From CAWJJM01 sp963843275 (GTDB lineage Bacteria > Acidobacteriota > Thermoanaerobaculia > Multivoradales > JBCCEF01): a stretch of DNA of 64,000 nt. Under the pieces are notes generated by a model. That model was given only the letters and a program-made list of their open reading frames with translations, did no database searches and was not told the origin of the DNA. Positions 17,254 through 25,453 of this stretch are shown here, piece after piece (positions within the stretch are counted from its first letter, which is position 1; each line of letters starts with the position of its first letter). The stretch is from positions 1 to 64,000 of the forward strand of contig CAWJJM010000011.1 of NCBI GenBank assembly GCA_963843275.1. Reading direction: 5' to 3'. The translations under genes were made by a program, and so were the position numbers.

Positions 17254-19319
17254 GCCGCGGCGGCCGCCGCCCGGCGGCCGGCGTCCTCGCCGCGGCCCTG
17301 GCCCTGGCCGCTTGCGGTCGCGGCACCGTCCCCGGCGAGGCGCCGGCGGCCGCGGTCGCCACGGTGCCCGTGCCCGAGCCCGACCTCGCGCACGCCGAGC
17401 CCGCCGTGCGCCAGCAGATCGCCACCCGGCGCGACGCCCTCGACGCCCTGGCGGCCCACCCCGACGCCGACCCCGCCGAGCTGGCGCAGGCCTACGGCGA
17501 CCTCGGCCTCGTCTACATCCCCTACGACTTCCTGGCGGCCGCGGCCGCCTGCTTCGACAACGCCGCGGCACTGGCCCCCGACGACTACCGCTGGGTCTAC
17601 CTGCAGGGCTACCTGCGCGGCATCCAGGGGCATCCCGCCGACGCGGCGCCCTTCTACCGGCGGACCCTCGAGCGGCGCCCCGACTTCCTGCCCGCGGTGC
17701 TGCGCCTGGCGCGCGCCGACTTCGACCTCGGCGACCTCGACGCCGCGGAGAAGCAGTTCCGGCGTGCCCTGGAGCTCGACGCGGGGTCCGCCGCCGCGGA
17801 GGAGGGCCTGGGACGGGTGGCGGCGGGACGCGGCCGCCCCGGGGAGGCGGCGGCGCACCTGGAGCGGGCCCTCGAGCGCCAGCCCTCCGCCACGGCGGTG
17901 CGCTACGCGCTGGGGCAGGCCTACCGGGACCTCGGCCGCCGGGACGAGGCCGAGAAGCTGCTCGCCACCAGCGGCGACGTCACCACCCGCATCCCCGACC
18001 CCCTGATCGCCCCCCTCGCCGAGCTCGCCGCCGGCGCCCAGTTCTACATCGTCCAGGGCGCCGAGGCCCTCGACGACGGCGACTACCGCCAGGCCGCCGA
18101 CGCCTACCGCGAGGCCACGCAGCGCGACCCGGACAACCTCGCCGCCTATCAGGGGTGGGGCTTCAGCCTGGAGAAGCTGGGCGACGCGCCCGGGGCCGTC
18201 GCGGCGTTGGAGGCGGGCCTGGCGCGCGGCGGCGCCGCCACACCGGAGACCCGCCAGCAGCGCCTCCGCATGCTCGCCCAGCTCGGCGCCCTGGAAGCGG
18301 GGCGTGGCCGGGACGGCGCCGCGGTCGACGCTTGGCGGCACGCCCTCGAGCTCGACCCGGGCCGGTCCGACCTGCACCTGCGGGTGGGCGACGCCCTGGC
18401 GCGCCAGGGCCGCTTCGCCGAGGCCGTCGCGAGCTACGACCGGGCGCTGGCGGCGGCGCCGGCGGCCGCCGCCGCCCAGGTCCTGGAGAAGCGGGCCACG
18501 GCGCAGGTCAACCTGGGACACCGCGCCGAGGCGGTGGCCGACTTCCGGCGCGCGGTGTCGGCGGCGCCCGGGGACGCGCAGCTCCGCCTGCGCTTCGCCG
18601 CCGCCCTCGAGTTCCTCGGCGACGCGGCCGGAGCGGCGCGCCAACGCGGCGAGGCGCGGCGGCTGGCGGGGGGCGAGGAGGCCCCGGCGCTGGTCGAGGC
18701 GCGCGCCCAGGAGGCGCTCCGCAGTGGCGACTGGGCCACGGCGGCAGGGGCCTTCCGCAGCCTCCTGGAACGGCACCCGGACGACGCCGGGGCGCGCTAC
18801 GGGCTGGCCAGCGCGCTCGGTGCCGGGGGCCGCTACGACGAGGCCGCGGCGGAGTTCGACCGCCTGGTCGCGGCGGAGCCCCGGCACGGGGCCGCCCACC
18901 GGGGCCGCATCAAGGCGCTGGTCCTGGGCGGCCGCTACGGCGCGGCCCGGATGGCGCTTCAGGAGGCGCTGAAGAACTTCCCGCGCGACGCGGGGCTGGC
19001 CCTGACCCAGGTGCACCTGCTGTCGTCGGCTCCCGACCCGCGGGTGCGCGACGGCGCCCTGGCGGTCGAGATCGCCGAGCGCCTCACCGCCGACCGGCCC
19101 GACGACCCCGCCGTCCGCCACGCCAACGCCCTCGCGCTGGCCGCGGCCGGCCGCACCGCCGACGCCGCCACCCTCGAGGAGGGGCTGGCGGACGCCGCGG
19201 CGGCGGCCGGCGACGCCGCCGTCGCGGCGCGCCACCGCGAGATCGCGGCGGCGTTCCGGGCCGGCAGGGCCTGGCGGGCCGAGCGCCCCGAGGAGATCCT
19301 GGCGCCGCTGGCGGGCTGA
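17250..19319 (+). CDS. TPR-repeat lipoprotein
   Basis: A 689-residue protein whose ATG overlaps the stop of the ASPIC/UnbV gene. A lipoprotein signal peptide ends in ALALAAC-G near residue 22. The rest is almost entirely tetratricopeptide repeats, about twelve to fourteen units, with the usual W/L-G-Y-A-F-A-P pattern (for example AQAYGDLGLVYIPYDFLAAA, AAYQGWGFSLEKLGDAPGAV, ARYGLASALGAGGRYDEAAA). TPR solenoids bind partner proteins; coupling to the FG-GAP/ASPIC lipoprotein suggests the two form an envelope complex. No enzymatic motif is seen. It lies next to the tandem receptors and near another TPR protein at 6019, so a shared envelope function is likely but unproven. Confidence 0.85.
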   Translation: MSRGGRRPAAGVLAAALALAACGRGTVPGEAPAAAVATVPVPEPDLAHAEPAVRQQIATRRDALDALAAHPDADPAELAQAYGDLGLVYIPYDFLAAAAACFDNAAALAPDDYRWVYLQGYLRGIQGHPADAAPFYRRTLERRPDFLPAVLRLARADFDLGDLDAAEKQFRRALELDAGSAAAEEGLGRVAAGRGRPGEAAAHLERALERQPSATAVRYALGQAYRDLGRRDEAEKLLATSGDVTTRIPDPLIAPLAELAAGAQFYIVQGAEALDDGDYRQAADAYREATQRDPDNLAAYQGWGFSLEKLGDAPGAVAALEAGLARGGAATPETRQQRLRMLAQLGALEAGRGRDGAAVDAWRHALELDPGRSDLHLRVGDALARQGRFAEAVASYDRALAAAPAAAAAQVLEKRATAQVNLGHRAEAVADFRRAVSAAPGDAQLRLRFAAALEFLGDAAGAARQRGEARRLAGGEEAPALVEARAQEALRSGDWATAAGAFRSLLERHPDDAGARYGLASALGAGGRYDEAAAEFDRLVAAEPRHGAAHRGRIKALVLGGRYGAARMALQEALKNFPRDAGLALTQVHLLSSAPDPRVRDGALAVEIAERLTADRPDDPAVRHANALALAAAGRTADAATLEEGLADAAAAAGDAAVAARHREIAAAFRAGRAWRAERPEEILAPLAG

Positions 19320-19335
19320 GCGTGCGGGCCGCGGC

Positions 19336-19920
19336 TCAGGGGTAGAGCCGTTCGACGCTCCAGCCCTCGCCGCGCCGCAGGTAGAGGAGGCGGTCGTGCA
19401 GGCGGTGGAGCTGGTTCCACCAGAACTCCATCCGCTCCGGCCGCAGCCGGTAGCCGCCCCAGAACTCCGGTCGCGGCACCGAGCGGCCGGCGAAGCGCGC
19501 CTCGAGCGCCGCCACCCGGCCGATCAGCCGGGCGCGCGAGTCGAGCGGCTCGCTCTGGCGCGACGCCCAGGCCGCGATCTGGCTGCCCCGGGCCCGGCTG
19601 GCGAAGTAGGCGTCGGACTCCTCCGGCGGCAGGCGCTCGGCGGGGCCCTCCACCCGCACCTGCCGGGCCAGGGTCGGCCAGTGGAAGCACAGCGCCGCGT
19701 AGGGGTTCTCGGCGAGCTGGTGCGCCTTGCGGCTGCCGTAGTTGGTGTGGAAGACGAAGCCGCGCTCGTCGACCTGCTTGAGCAGGACCATCCGCACCGC
19801 CGGCCGACCCGCCGCGTCGGCGGTGGCCAGGGCGCAGGCGGTGGCGTCCACCGTCTCGCGGCGACGGGCCTCCGCCAGGGCGCTCTCGAACTCGGCGATG
19901 GGATCGGTGGGGCGCGGCAT
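19336..19920 (-). CDS. pdxH: Pyridoxamine 5'-phosphate oxidase
   Basis: A 194-residue FMN-dependent oxidase that converts pyridoxine or pyridoxamine 5'-phosphate into pyridoxal 5'-phosphate (vitamin B6 salvage and synthesis). ATG 19920 is chosen because GGAGG lies 12 bases upstream; a TTG four codons earlier directly abuts that GGAGG and is too close. Family motifs seen: RPAVRMVLLKQVDERGF (FMN phosphate binding), FHTNYGSRKAHQLAENP, RQVRVEGPAERLP, SRARGSQIAAWASRQS, and the C-terminal substrate-binding PEFWGGYRLRPERMEFW and RLHDR. Length is slightly below E. coli PdxH (218). It is likely co-transcribed with the upstream acetyltransferase gene (45-base gap). Confidence 0.95.
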   Translation of the reverse strand: MPRPTDPIAEFESALAEARRRETVDATACALATADAAGRPAVRMVLLKQVDERGFVFHTNYGSRKAHQLAENPYAALCFHWPTLARQVRVEGPAERLPPEESDAYFASRARGSQIAAWASRQSEPLDSRARLIGRVAALEARFAGRSVPRPEFWGGYRLRPERMEFWWNQLHRLHDRLLYLRRGEGWSVERLYP

Positions 19921-19965
19921 CGGGGAGTCCAACCTCCGGCGCGCGAGACTACCGCACCCCCGGCC

Positions 19966-20271
19966 TCACCGGGCGCCGGCGACCAGGTCGCGGTCGTCGG
20001 GGTGGCGCTCCAGGTAGGCGCGGACGAAGGGGCAGGTGGGGAGGACGTGGCGCCCGTGGGAGCGTGCCCAGTCGAGGGCGCCGCGCACCAGCTCCCCCCC
20101 GACGCCGCGCCCGCGCAGCTCGGTGGGGACGAAGGTGCGGACCAGCTCGAGCGTACCGTCGTCGCGGTCGCGGAAGTGCAGCTCCGCCTCCCGTCCGTCG
20201 ACCCGGGCGTAGAATCGGCCTTCCGAACCGTCGTGGTGGACTTGCACCCTCGTCCCGTCGTCCGCCTGCAT
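19966..20271 (-). CDS. Small GNAT-type N-acetyltransferase (NATD1/YjdJ-like)
   Basis: A 101-residue protein with the minimal GNAT fold of the COG2388/NATD1 group. It has the beta-strand ARVDGREAELHFR, the acetyl-CoA pyrophosphate-binding loop in VPTELRGRGVGGELVRGAL, and the C-terminal LPTCPFVRAYLERHP typical of this group. These proteins are thought to transfer acetyl groups from acetyl-CoA, but the acceptor is unknown. The gene precedes pdxH on the same strand with a short gap and is probably in one transcript with it. Confidence 0.85.
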   Translation of the reverse strand: MQADDGTRVQVHHDGSEGRFYARVDGREAELHFRDRDDGTLELVRTFVPTELRGRGVGGELVRGALDWARSHGRHVLPTCPFVRAYLERHPDDRDLVAGAR

Positions 20272-20373
20272 GCGGGACGTACGGCTTCAAACGGCGTACC
20301 AGGTGGGTCCGCTCCCCGGCGCGCGGGAGGCCCGCTGCCCCGGACCGGCGGTTTCGTGCACTTCTCTACGTAG

Positions 20374-22176
20374 GTGATGACTCCACTGCCGTCGATCCGG
20401 GAGCCCACGATCCACCCTCCGCCCAGCGACCCGGTGCCGCCGCACCGCTTCACGCGCCTCACCGCGCGCCGCGTCGCCATCGGCTACGCGCTGTTCGGGG
20501 TCGCCTGGGTGGGGGGGACCGACCTGCTGATCGAGCGCCTCGGCCTGTCGCCCGCCGCGCTCGCCGACGTCCAGCTCGCCAAGGGCTGGATCTTCGTGCT
20601 GATCAGCGCCGCCGCCGTCTACCTGGCGATGCGGGCGGAGGTGCGGGGCGAACGCGCCTCGGCCGGCCAGTCGGCGCGCGCCGCGCTCGCCGACAACCTG
20701 CCCGGCCTCGTCTACCGCTGCCGCAACGATCCGCAATGGACGATGGAGCTGGTCAGCCGGGGCGCCCGGGAGCTCACCGGCCATCCCCCGGAGGACCTGC
20801 TCGCCAACCGGCGGATCGCGTTCGCCGACCTGATCCACCCGGACGACCGGGGGCGCGTGTGGGACCAGGTCCAGGCGGCGCTCGCCGACCGCCGCGCCTA
20901 CCGCTTCACCTACCGGCTCCGCACCGCCTCCGGGGAGGAGCGGTGGGTGCTCGAGCAGGGGCAGGGCATCTGGCGCCCCGACGGCGAGCTGGAGGCGCTG
21001 GAGGGACTGATCACCGACTTCACCGAGCAGCAGGCGGTGCAGGACCGGCTGCTGCAGCAGATCGCGCGACTCGACGCGCTGCACGACATCGACCGCGCCA
21101 TCGCCGCCAGTCACGACCTGCCGCTGGCACTGGCCACCATCCTCGACCACGCGGTCGCCCAGCTCGGCGTCGACGCCGCCGACGTGCTGCTGCTCGACCG
21201 CCCCAGCGGCGTGCTGCGGGTGGCCGACTCGCGTGGGTTGCACCGCAGGCGGCGCCACCTGCGCGTGGGCGAGGGTCTCGCCGGCACCGCCGCGGCGGAC
21301 GGGCGGCTGGTGTCGGTTCCCGACCTCGCCGACGTCGCCGACCGCGAACCGGCGCCCGAGGCGCTCGCCGCCGGCTTCACCGCCTACGTGGCGGCGCCGC
21401 TGGTCACCTCGCGCGGCGTCCTCGGGATCCTCGAGCTCTACCGCCGCGCCCCGCTGCCGCGCGATCCGGCCTGGGAGAGCTACCTGCGCAGCCTCGCCGG
21501 GCGCGCCGCGGTGGCGGCCGACGCCGCCCAGCTCTTCGAGGAGCTGCGGCGCTCGAACGTGGAGCTGGCGCTCGCCTACGAGCAGACCATCGAGGGCTGG
21601 TCGCGCGCCCTCGACCTGCGCGACCGGGAGACCGAGGGCCACACTCAGCGGGTGACCGAGCTGACCGTGCGCCTGGCCCGGCGCATGGGGGTGGGGGGGG
21701 ACGAGCTGACCCACCTGCGGCGCGGAGCGCTGCTCCACGACATCGGCAAGATGGGCGTCCCCGACCGCATCCTCCTCAAGCCGGACCGCCTGACCGAGGA
21801 CGAGTGGCAGCTGATGCGCCGCCACCCGACCTACGCCTACCAGCTCCTGTCACCCATCCGCCACCTGCGTCACGCGGTCGACATCCCCTACTGCCACCAC
21901 GAGCGCTGGGACGGCACCGGCTATCCCCGCGGCCTCGCCGGCGAGGAGATCCCGCTCCCGGCGCGCATCTTCGCCGTGGTCGACGTGTGGGACGCCCTCA
22001 CCTCCGACCGGCCCTACCGGCCGGCGTGGAGCCGCGAGCAGGCGCTGCAGCACATCCGCGACGGCGCCGGCAGCCACTTCGACCCCCGTGCCGTGGCCGA
22101 GTTCGCGGCGCTCGAGGCCGAGGGCGGGCTGTCCCGCGCCGCGCCGGCCTCGCGCACCGCCGTCGACGGCGAGTGA
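20374..22176 (+). CDS. Membrane sensor with PAS, GAF and HD-GYP (c-di-GMP phosphodiesterase) domains
   Basis: A 600-residue protein (GTG 20374 or the adjacent ATG 20377; no strong ribosome site decides). Two membrane helices lie within about 31-90, followed by a PAS domain (about 105-225, with DLIHPDDRGRVW and a PAC-like tail), a GAF domain (about 250-390, LGVDAADVLLLDR to GVLGILELYRR) and an HD-GYP domain (about 405-585). HD-GYP signatures are intact: ETEGHTQRVTELTVRLARRM, LLHDIGKMGVPD, YCHHERWDGTGYPRGLAG and VVDVWDALTSDRPYRP. The expected activity is hydrolysis of cyclic di-GMP at the cytoplasmic face in response to signals read by PAS/GAF. No partner cyclase is nearby. It stands alone, rightward, between genes on the other strand. 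Confidence 0.9.
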   Translation: MMTPLPSIREPTIHPPPSDPVPPHRFTRLTARRVAIGYALFGVAWVGGTDLLIERLGLSPAALADVQLAKGWIFVLISAAAVYLAMRAEVRGERASAGQSARAALADNLPGLVYRCRNDPQWTMELVSRGARELTGHPPEDLLANRRIAFADLIHPDDRGRVWDQVQAALADRRAYRFTYRLRTASGEERWVLEQGQGIWRPDGELEALEGLITDFTEQQAVQDRLLQQIARLDALHDIDRAIAASHDLPLALATILDHAVAQLGVDAADVLLLDRPSGVLRVADSRGLHRRRRHLRVGEGLAGTAAADGRLVSVPDLADVADREPAPEALAAGFTAYVAAPLVTSRGVLGILELYRRAPLPRDPAWESYLRSLAGRAAVAADAAQLFEELRRSNVELALAYEQTIEGWSRALDLRDRETEGHTQRVTELTVRLARRMGVGGDELTHLRRGALLHDIGKMGVPDRILLKPDRLTEDEWQLMRRHPTYAYQLLSPIRHLRHAVDIPYCHHERWDGTGYPRGLAGEEIPLPARIFAVVDVWDALTSDRPYRPAWSREQALQHIRDGAGSHFDPRAVAEFAALEAEGGLSRAAPASRTAVDGE

Positions 22177-22204
22177 GGGCGGGGCCGCCGCGGAGGACCG
22201 CCCG

Positions 22205-23962
22205 CTACTCTCGGGCGCCGTGAGCGATCAGCAGGTCGACGACCTCGGCGTGACCGTTGCGACGGGCCATCCCCAGCGCGGTGCGGATCTCGGGCTTCGG
22301 CCGGCCGTGCCGCCACGACTGCGCCCGCAGCCGGGCGTTGACGTCGGCCCCCAGCGACAGCAGGACGCGGACCGCCTCCAGCCGCCCGTTGGCGGCCGCG
22401 CTGATCAGCGCGTTCTCGTCACCGGGCACCACCGCCTCGACGTCCGCACCGTGGGCGGCCAGCCAGCGCAGGGCGTCGACCTCGCCGGCGGCCGCCGCGG
22501 CGATCAGCGGGTTGCCGTCGCCCGGCACCCCGCGGTCGATGTCCACCCCCGTCCCGAAGAACCGCTCGAGGCTGGCGAGATCGCCGCGCGCCGCCGCCAC
22601 GATCAGCGCGTTGCCGTCGCCGGCGACGCCGACGTCCGGCCGCGCCCCGTGTGCGAGCAGCACGTCGACGATGTCGCGCTCCCCCCGCCGCACCGCCACG
22701 ATCAGCGGGGTCCCGTCGCCCGACCAGCGGGCGTTGGGGTCGGCACCGCCCGCGAGCAGGAGGGCGACCGTGTCCGCGTCGCCGGCCCGGATCGCCGCGT
22801 AGAGCGGACTGCGGTCGGCGTCGGTGCCGTCGCGGGAGGTGCCGTCGCGGGAGGAGCCGTCGCCCGCCTTCCAGCGCCAGCCGCCGGCGGCGTCCCGGCC
22901 CCAGCCGGACGACGGGTCCGGCGCCACGCTCCGCGCCTCCAGTCGCACCGCGCCGGCGAGCACCGCCGGAAGCAGCATCAGGCCCGCCGTCGCCGCCAGC
23001 CGCGTCCGGCCCAGCCGGACGACGCGCCGCCGGGTGGCCTCGAGGAGCGACTCGACCCGGGTGGCGAGCTGGGAGGAGCGCGCCATCGCCACCGCCGGCA
23101 GCCGCCGGAGGGCGGCCTGCCGGGCGTCCGCGGCGATCCGCAGCAACCGTTCCGCGTAGTCCGCCGAGTCGGCACCCGCGGCCAGCACCCGATCGTCGCA
23201 GGCACGCTCGGCCTCGAGGACCAGGCGGCGGTGGACCGCCCAGGCCAGGGGATCGAACCAGTGCAGGGCGACCGCGACGCGCGCCACGGTCTGCGCCACG
23301 GGATCGCGGCGCTCGAGGTGGCCGAGCTCGTGGACGACGGCGTCGCGCCGCATCGCGGCGGGCCAGTCGCGAGCCTCGACCGGGAGCAGGATCACCGGTC
23401 GCCGCCAGCCCCAGGCGAGCGGGACCCGGACCGCGCCGGTCCCCAGGATCCGCACCCCCGGGGTGTCCGGCAGGGCGCCGTCGCGCCCCACCTCCCGGGC
23501 GAAGGGACGGGCACGCCGGACCAGCCACGCCATGCGCAGCGCGCCCACCACGAGCGGCAGGAGCACCGCGACGACACCGGCCAGGTAGACCGTCGCAACC
23601 GCGGCGGCCGGGCCGGGACCCCCGGCGGCGGCGGCGCTCGCCGTGGCGCCGAGGGAGCTGGCCGGCGGGGTGCCCGGACGGGCCCCGCCGCCGGCCGGAG
23701 CGCCCGCGGGCGCCGGCCGCGCCGGTGCCGCGACGGAGAGCTCGGCGAACCCCCACCGCGGCCCCGCAAGCTGGAGCAGCGGCAGGACCACCAGGCCGAC
23801 GGCGGTGGCGAGGAGCAGCGCGTGCCGCTGCGCTGCCGAGGTGCGCGCCGCCAAGGTGTGGAGGGCGAGGCCGAACAGCGCGAGCACGGCGCCCCCGAGG
23901 GCCGCCAGCACGGGCGCCGACCAGGGGCCGGTCGCCAGGCGGATCAGCGTCTGGGCGGTCAT
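22205..23962 (-). CDS. M56-family (BlaR1/MecR1-like) membrane metallopeptidase fused to ankyrin repeats
   Basis: A 585-residue protein. Several N-terminal membrane helices (about 14-36, 48-66, 120-145) precede a zinc peptidase core with HELGH at 211-215 and a downstream ERACDDRVL segment that supplies the third ligand, as in BlaR1/MecR1. A further membrane helix lies near residue 325-345. Instead of a penicillin-sensing domain, the C-terminus (about 385-585) carries five or six ankyrin repeats (TPLIVAVRRGERDIVDVLLAHGA type) predicted to be outside the cytoplasm. By analogy the peptidase would cut or inactivate the BlaI-like repressor encoded just upstream when the ankyrin part senses a signal. 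Its start overlaps the repressor stop by four bases. The M56-ankyrin fusion is the unusual point. Confidence 0.85.
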   Translation of the reverse strand: MTAQTLIRLATGPWSAPVLAALGGAVLALFGLALHTLAARTSAAQRHALLLATAVGLVVLPLLQLAGPRWGFAELSVAAPARPAPAGAPAGGGARPGTPPASSLGATASAAAAGGPGPAAAVATVYLAGVVAVLLPLVVGALRMAWLVRRARPFAREVGRDGALPDTPGVRILGTGAVRVPLAWGWRRPVILLPVEARDWPAAMRRDAVVHELGHLERRDPVAQTVARVAVALHWFDPLAWAVHRRLVLEAERACDDRVLAAGADSADYAERLLRIAADARQAALRRLPAVAMARSSQLATRVESLLEATRRRVVRLGRTRLAATAGLMLLPAVLAGAVRLEARSVAPDPSSGWGRDAAGGWRWKAGDGSSRDGTSRDGTDADRSPLYAAIRAGDADTVALLLAGGADPNARWSGDGTPLIVAVRRGERDIVDVLLAHGARPDVGVAGDGNALIVAAARGDLASLERFFGTGVDIDRGVPGDGNPLIAAAAAGEVDALRWLAAHGADVEAVVPGDENALISAAANGRLEAVRVLLSLGADVNARLRAQSWRHGRPKPEIRTALGMARRNGHAEVVDLLIAHGARE

Positions 23963-24348
23963 CGCAGGTCCTCCTCCTCCCGCCCCTCGCGGATCCGCCG
24001 GACCAGCCGCTCCCTCTCCGCCGGCGACAGGTCCTCGCCCGACAGCTCGACCAGCGCGGTCACCGTCTGGGCGACGGATCCCTCGAAGAACACGTCCACC
24101 AGGCGGCGCAGCGCCGAGCGTCGGGCCCGCTCCCGCGGCACCCGGGGAGCGTAGACGTAGCGCAGGTCGTCCGCGCGGTGGCGGATCGCTCCCTTCGCCT
24201 CCAGGCGCGCCAGGGTCGCGCGCACCGCCGAGTTCGACGGCGGATCGGGTAGCCGCGCGCGGACCTCCTCGGCCGCCGCCTCTCCCATCTCGAAGAGCAC
24301 GTCCATGATCTGGCGCTCGCGACGGCTCAGCTTCTCTGCGTGGCCCAA
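23959..24348 (-). CDS. BlaI/MecI/CopY-family transcriptional repressor
   Basis: A 129-residue winged-helix repressor. I start it at TTG 24348 because CCGGAGGGCGGACCC sits correctly upstream; a longer frame reaching 24399 would run through the promoter. The DNA-binding domain is clear: LSRRERQIMDVLFEMGEA, NSAVRATLARLEAKGAIRHRAD and a basic wing ending YVYAPRV. The C-terminal dimer helices (about 85-129) include LVDVFFEGSVAQTVTALVE, where BlaI and MecI are cleaved near an Asn-Phe; here the equivalent is FFEGS. It is coupled to the M56 peptidase gene (ATGA overlap) and its promoter overlaps an inverted repeat, so autorepression relieved by proteolysis is likely. Confidence 0.93.
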   Translation of the reverse strand: MGHAEKLSRRERQIMDVLFEMGEAAAEEVRARLPDPPSNSAVRATLARLEAKGAIRHRADDLRYVYAPRVPRERARRSALRRLVDVFFEGSVAQTVTALVELSGEDLSPAERERLVRRIREGREEEDLR

Positions 24349-24375
24349 GGGTCCGCCCTCCGGTGTTGGTTTCGT

Positions 24376-24419
24376 AGCAATGTGTTGCTTTTGTAGCACA
24401 GACCCGCCTCGGGCGTCAA
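24376..24419 (-). promoter_or_regulatory. Promoter and overlapping operator of the BlaI/M56 operon
   Basis: On the minus strand TTGACG (24419-24414), 18 bp, TACAAA. The inverted repeat AGCAA-TGTG-TTGCT (24376-24389) and a flanking GTAGCA repeat overlap the -10 and start region. The layout matches autoregulated BlaI-type operators. Confidence 0.6.
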
Positions 24420-24449
24420 ACCGCCGACCGCGGCCCCGGGGCGATCAGA

Positions 24450-25061
24450 ATGACAAACTCGGACGCCTGGACCGTCCACTCGGGCGTGAACCCCGTGATG
24501 ACGCTCACGATGGAACGTAGCGACCCCGCCGGCAGGTCGAGGTGGGACGCCATCGGAGGCTGCTTCAGGCGCCTCGCGGCGGGCGACCGCGAGGCGCTCG
24601 CCGAGCTCTACGACGAGGCCGCCGGCGACCTCTTCGGCCTCGCCCTCTGGCTGACCCGGTCGCGCGACGACGCGGCCGACGCCGTCCAGGAGGTCTTCGT
24701 CCGCCTCGCCGCGGCCGGGCCGCGCCTGGCGCGGGTGCGCCGGCCTCGCCCCTATCTGCTGGCGATGGCGCGCAGCGCCGCCCTCGACCGGCTACGGGCC
24801 GGCCGTCGCGAGGAGCCCGCCGGCGATCCGCTGCTCGCGGCGGCGCCCTGCGACCCCGCGGCCGCCGTCGACGCCGCCACCGCCAGCCGCCGGCTCGCCC
24901 GCCTGCCCCGGCCCCAGCGCGAGGCGCTCTACCTGCGCTACTTCGCCGACCTCACCTTCACCGAGATCGGTCGCGTCACCGGGACGTCGACGTTCACCGC
25001 GGCGAGCCGCTGCCGGCTCGGGCTGCGGCGGCTGCGCCGCCAGCTGGGAGCCGGCCGGTGA
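24450..25061 (+). CDS. ECF sigma factor
   Basis: A 203-residue RNA polymerase sigma factor of the extracytoplasmic-function type. Region 2 is seen at about residues 36-105 (GDREALAELYDEAAGDLFGL, DDAADAVQEVFVRLAA, RPYLLAMARSAALDRLRAG) and region 4 at about 145-200 (LPRPQREALYLRYFADLTF, TEIGRVTGTSTFTAASRC). ATG 24450 lacks a strong ribosome site; ATG 24498 is an alternative. The stop overlaps the GTG of a small single-pass membrane protein, which is the expected place for an anti-sigma factor. It diverges from the BlaI operon. Target promoters are unknown. Confidence 0.88.
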   Translation: MTNSDAWTVHSGVNPVMTLTMERSDPAGRSRWDAIGGCFRRLAAGDREALAELYDEAAGDLFGLALWLTRSRDDAADAVQEVFVRLAAAGPRLARVRRPRPYLLAMARSAALDRLRAGRREEPAGDPLLAAAPCDPAAAVDAATASRRLARLPRPQREALYLRYFADLTFTEIGRVTGTSTFTAASRCRLGLRRLRRQLGAGR

Positions 25062-25453
25062 ACCGCGCCCGCCGTCTCCTGCGCGGTCTCGAGCCGCCGT
25101 CTCCTCCGCGCGAGCTGCGGTCCCGTACCCTGGCCGCGGCCGGCGCGGCGGCGCGGCGCGGCGTCCCGGGCCCCGCGGCCGGCGCGCCGGCGCTGCTCGA
25201 CCGTCTGTGGGAGAGCCGGGCGCTGCGTCTCGCGTGGGGCCTCGCCGTCGCCGGCCTGGTCCTCCTCAACTGGGGACTCGACCGCGGGCCGGCGAAGATC
25301 CCGGCGCCCGCCCGGAGGTCCGCGGCGCCGGTCGTCGAGGCGGCCCAGGGGGCGCCCCTCTTCGAGGCCCGGGAGGAGATCCTCCGCCGTCTGCTGGGCC
25401 CGTCCGGGGCGAGGCGCACCCGCGTCGCCACCGGTGCCGGGAAGGCCTCGTGA
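25058..25453 (+). CDS. Small single-pass membrane protein, candidate anti-sigma factor
   Basis: A 131-residue protein with GTG start overlapping the sigma-factor stop (GTGA). The N-terminal cytoplasmic part (about 1-50) is short and arginine/proline-rich, a membrane helix lies at about 55-72 (LRLAWGLAVAGLVLLNWGL), and the C-terminal 55 residues would be periplasmic (EAREEILRRLLG). No zinc-binding HxxxCxxC anti-sigma motif is present. Position and topology suggest an anti-sigma role, but sequence alone does not prove it. Confidence 0.6.
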   Translation: MNRARRLLRGLEPPSPPRELRSRTLAAAGAAARRGVPGPAAGAPALLDRLWESRALRLAWGLAVAGLVLLNWGLDRGPAKIPAPARRSAAPVVEAAQGAPLFEAREEILRRLLGPSGARRTRVATGAGKAS

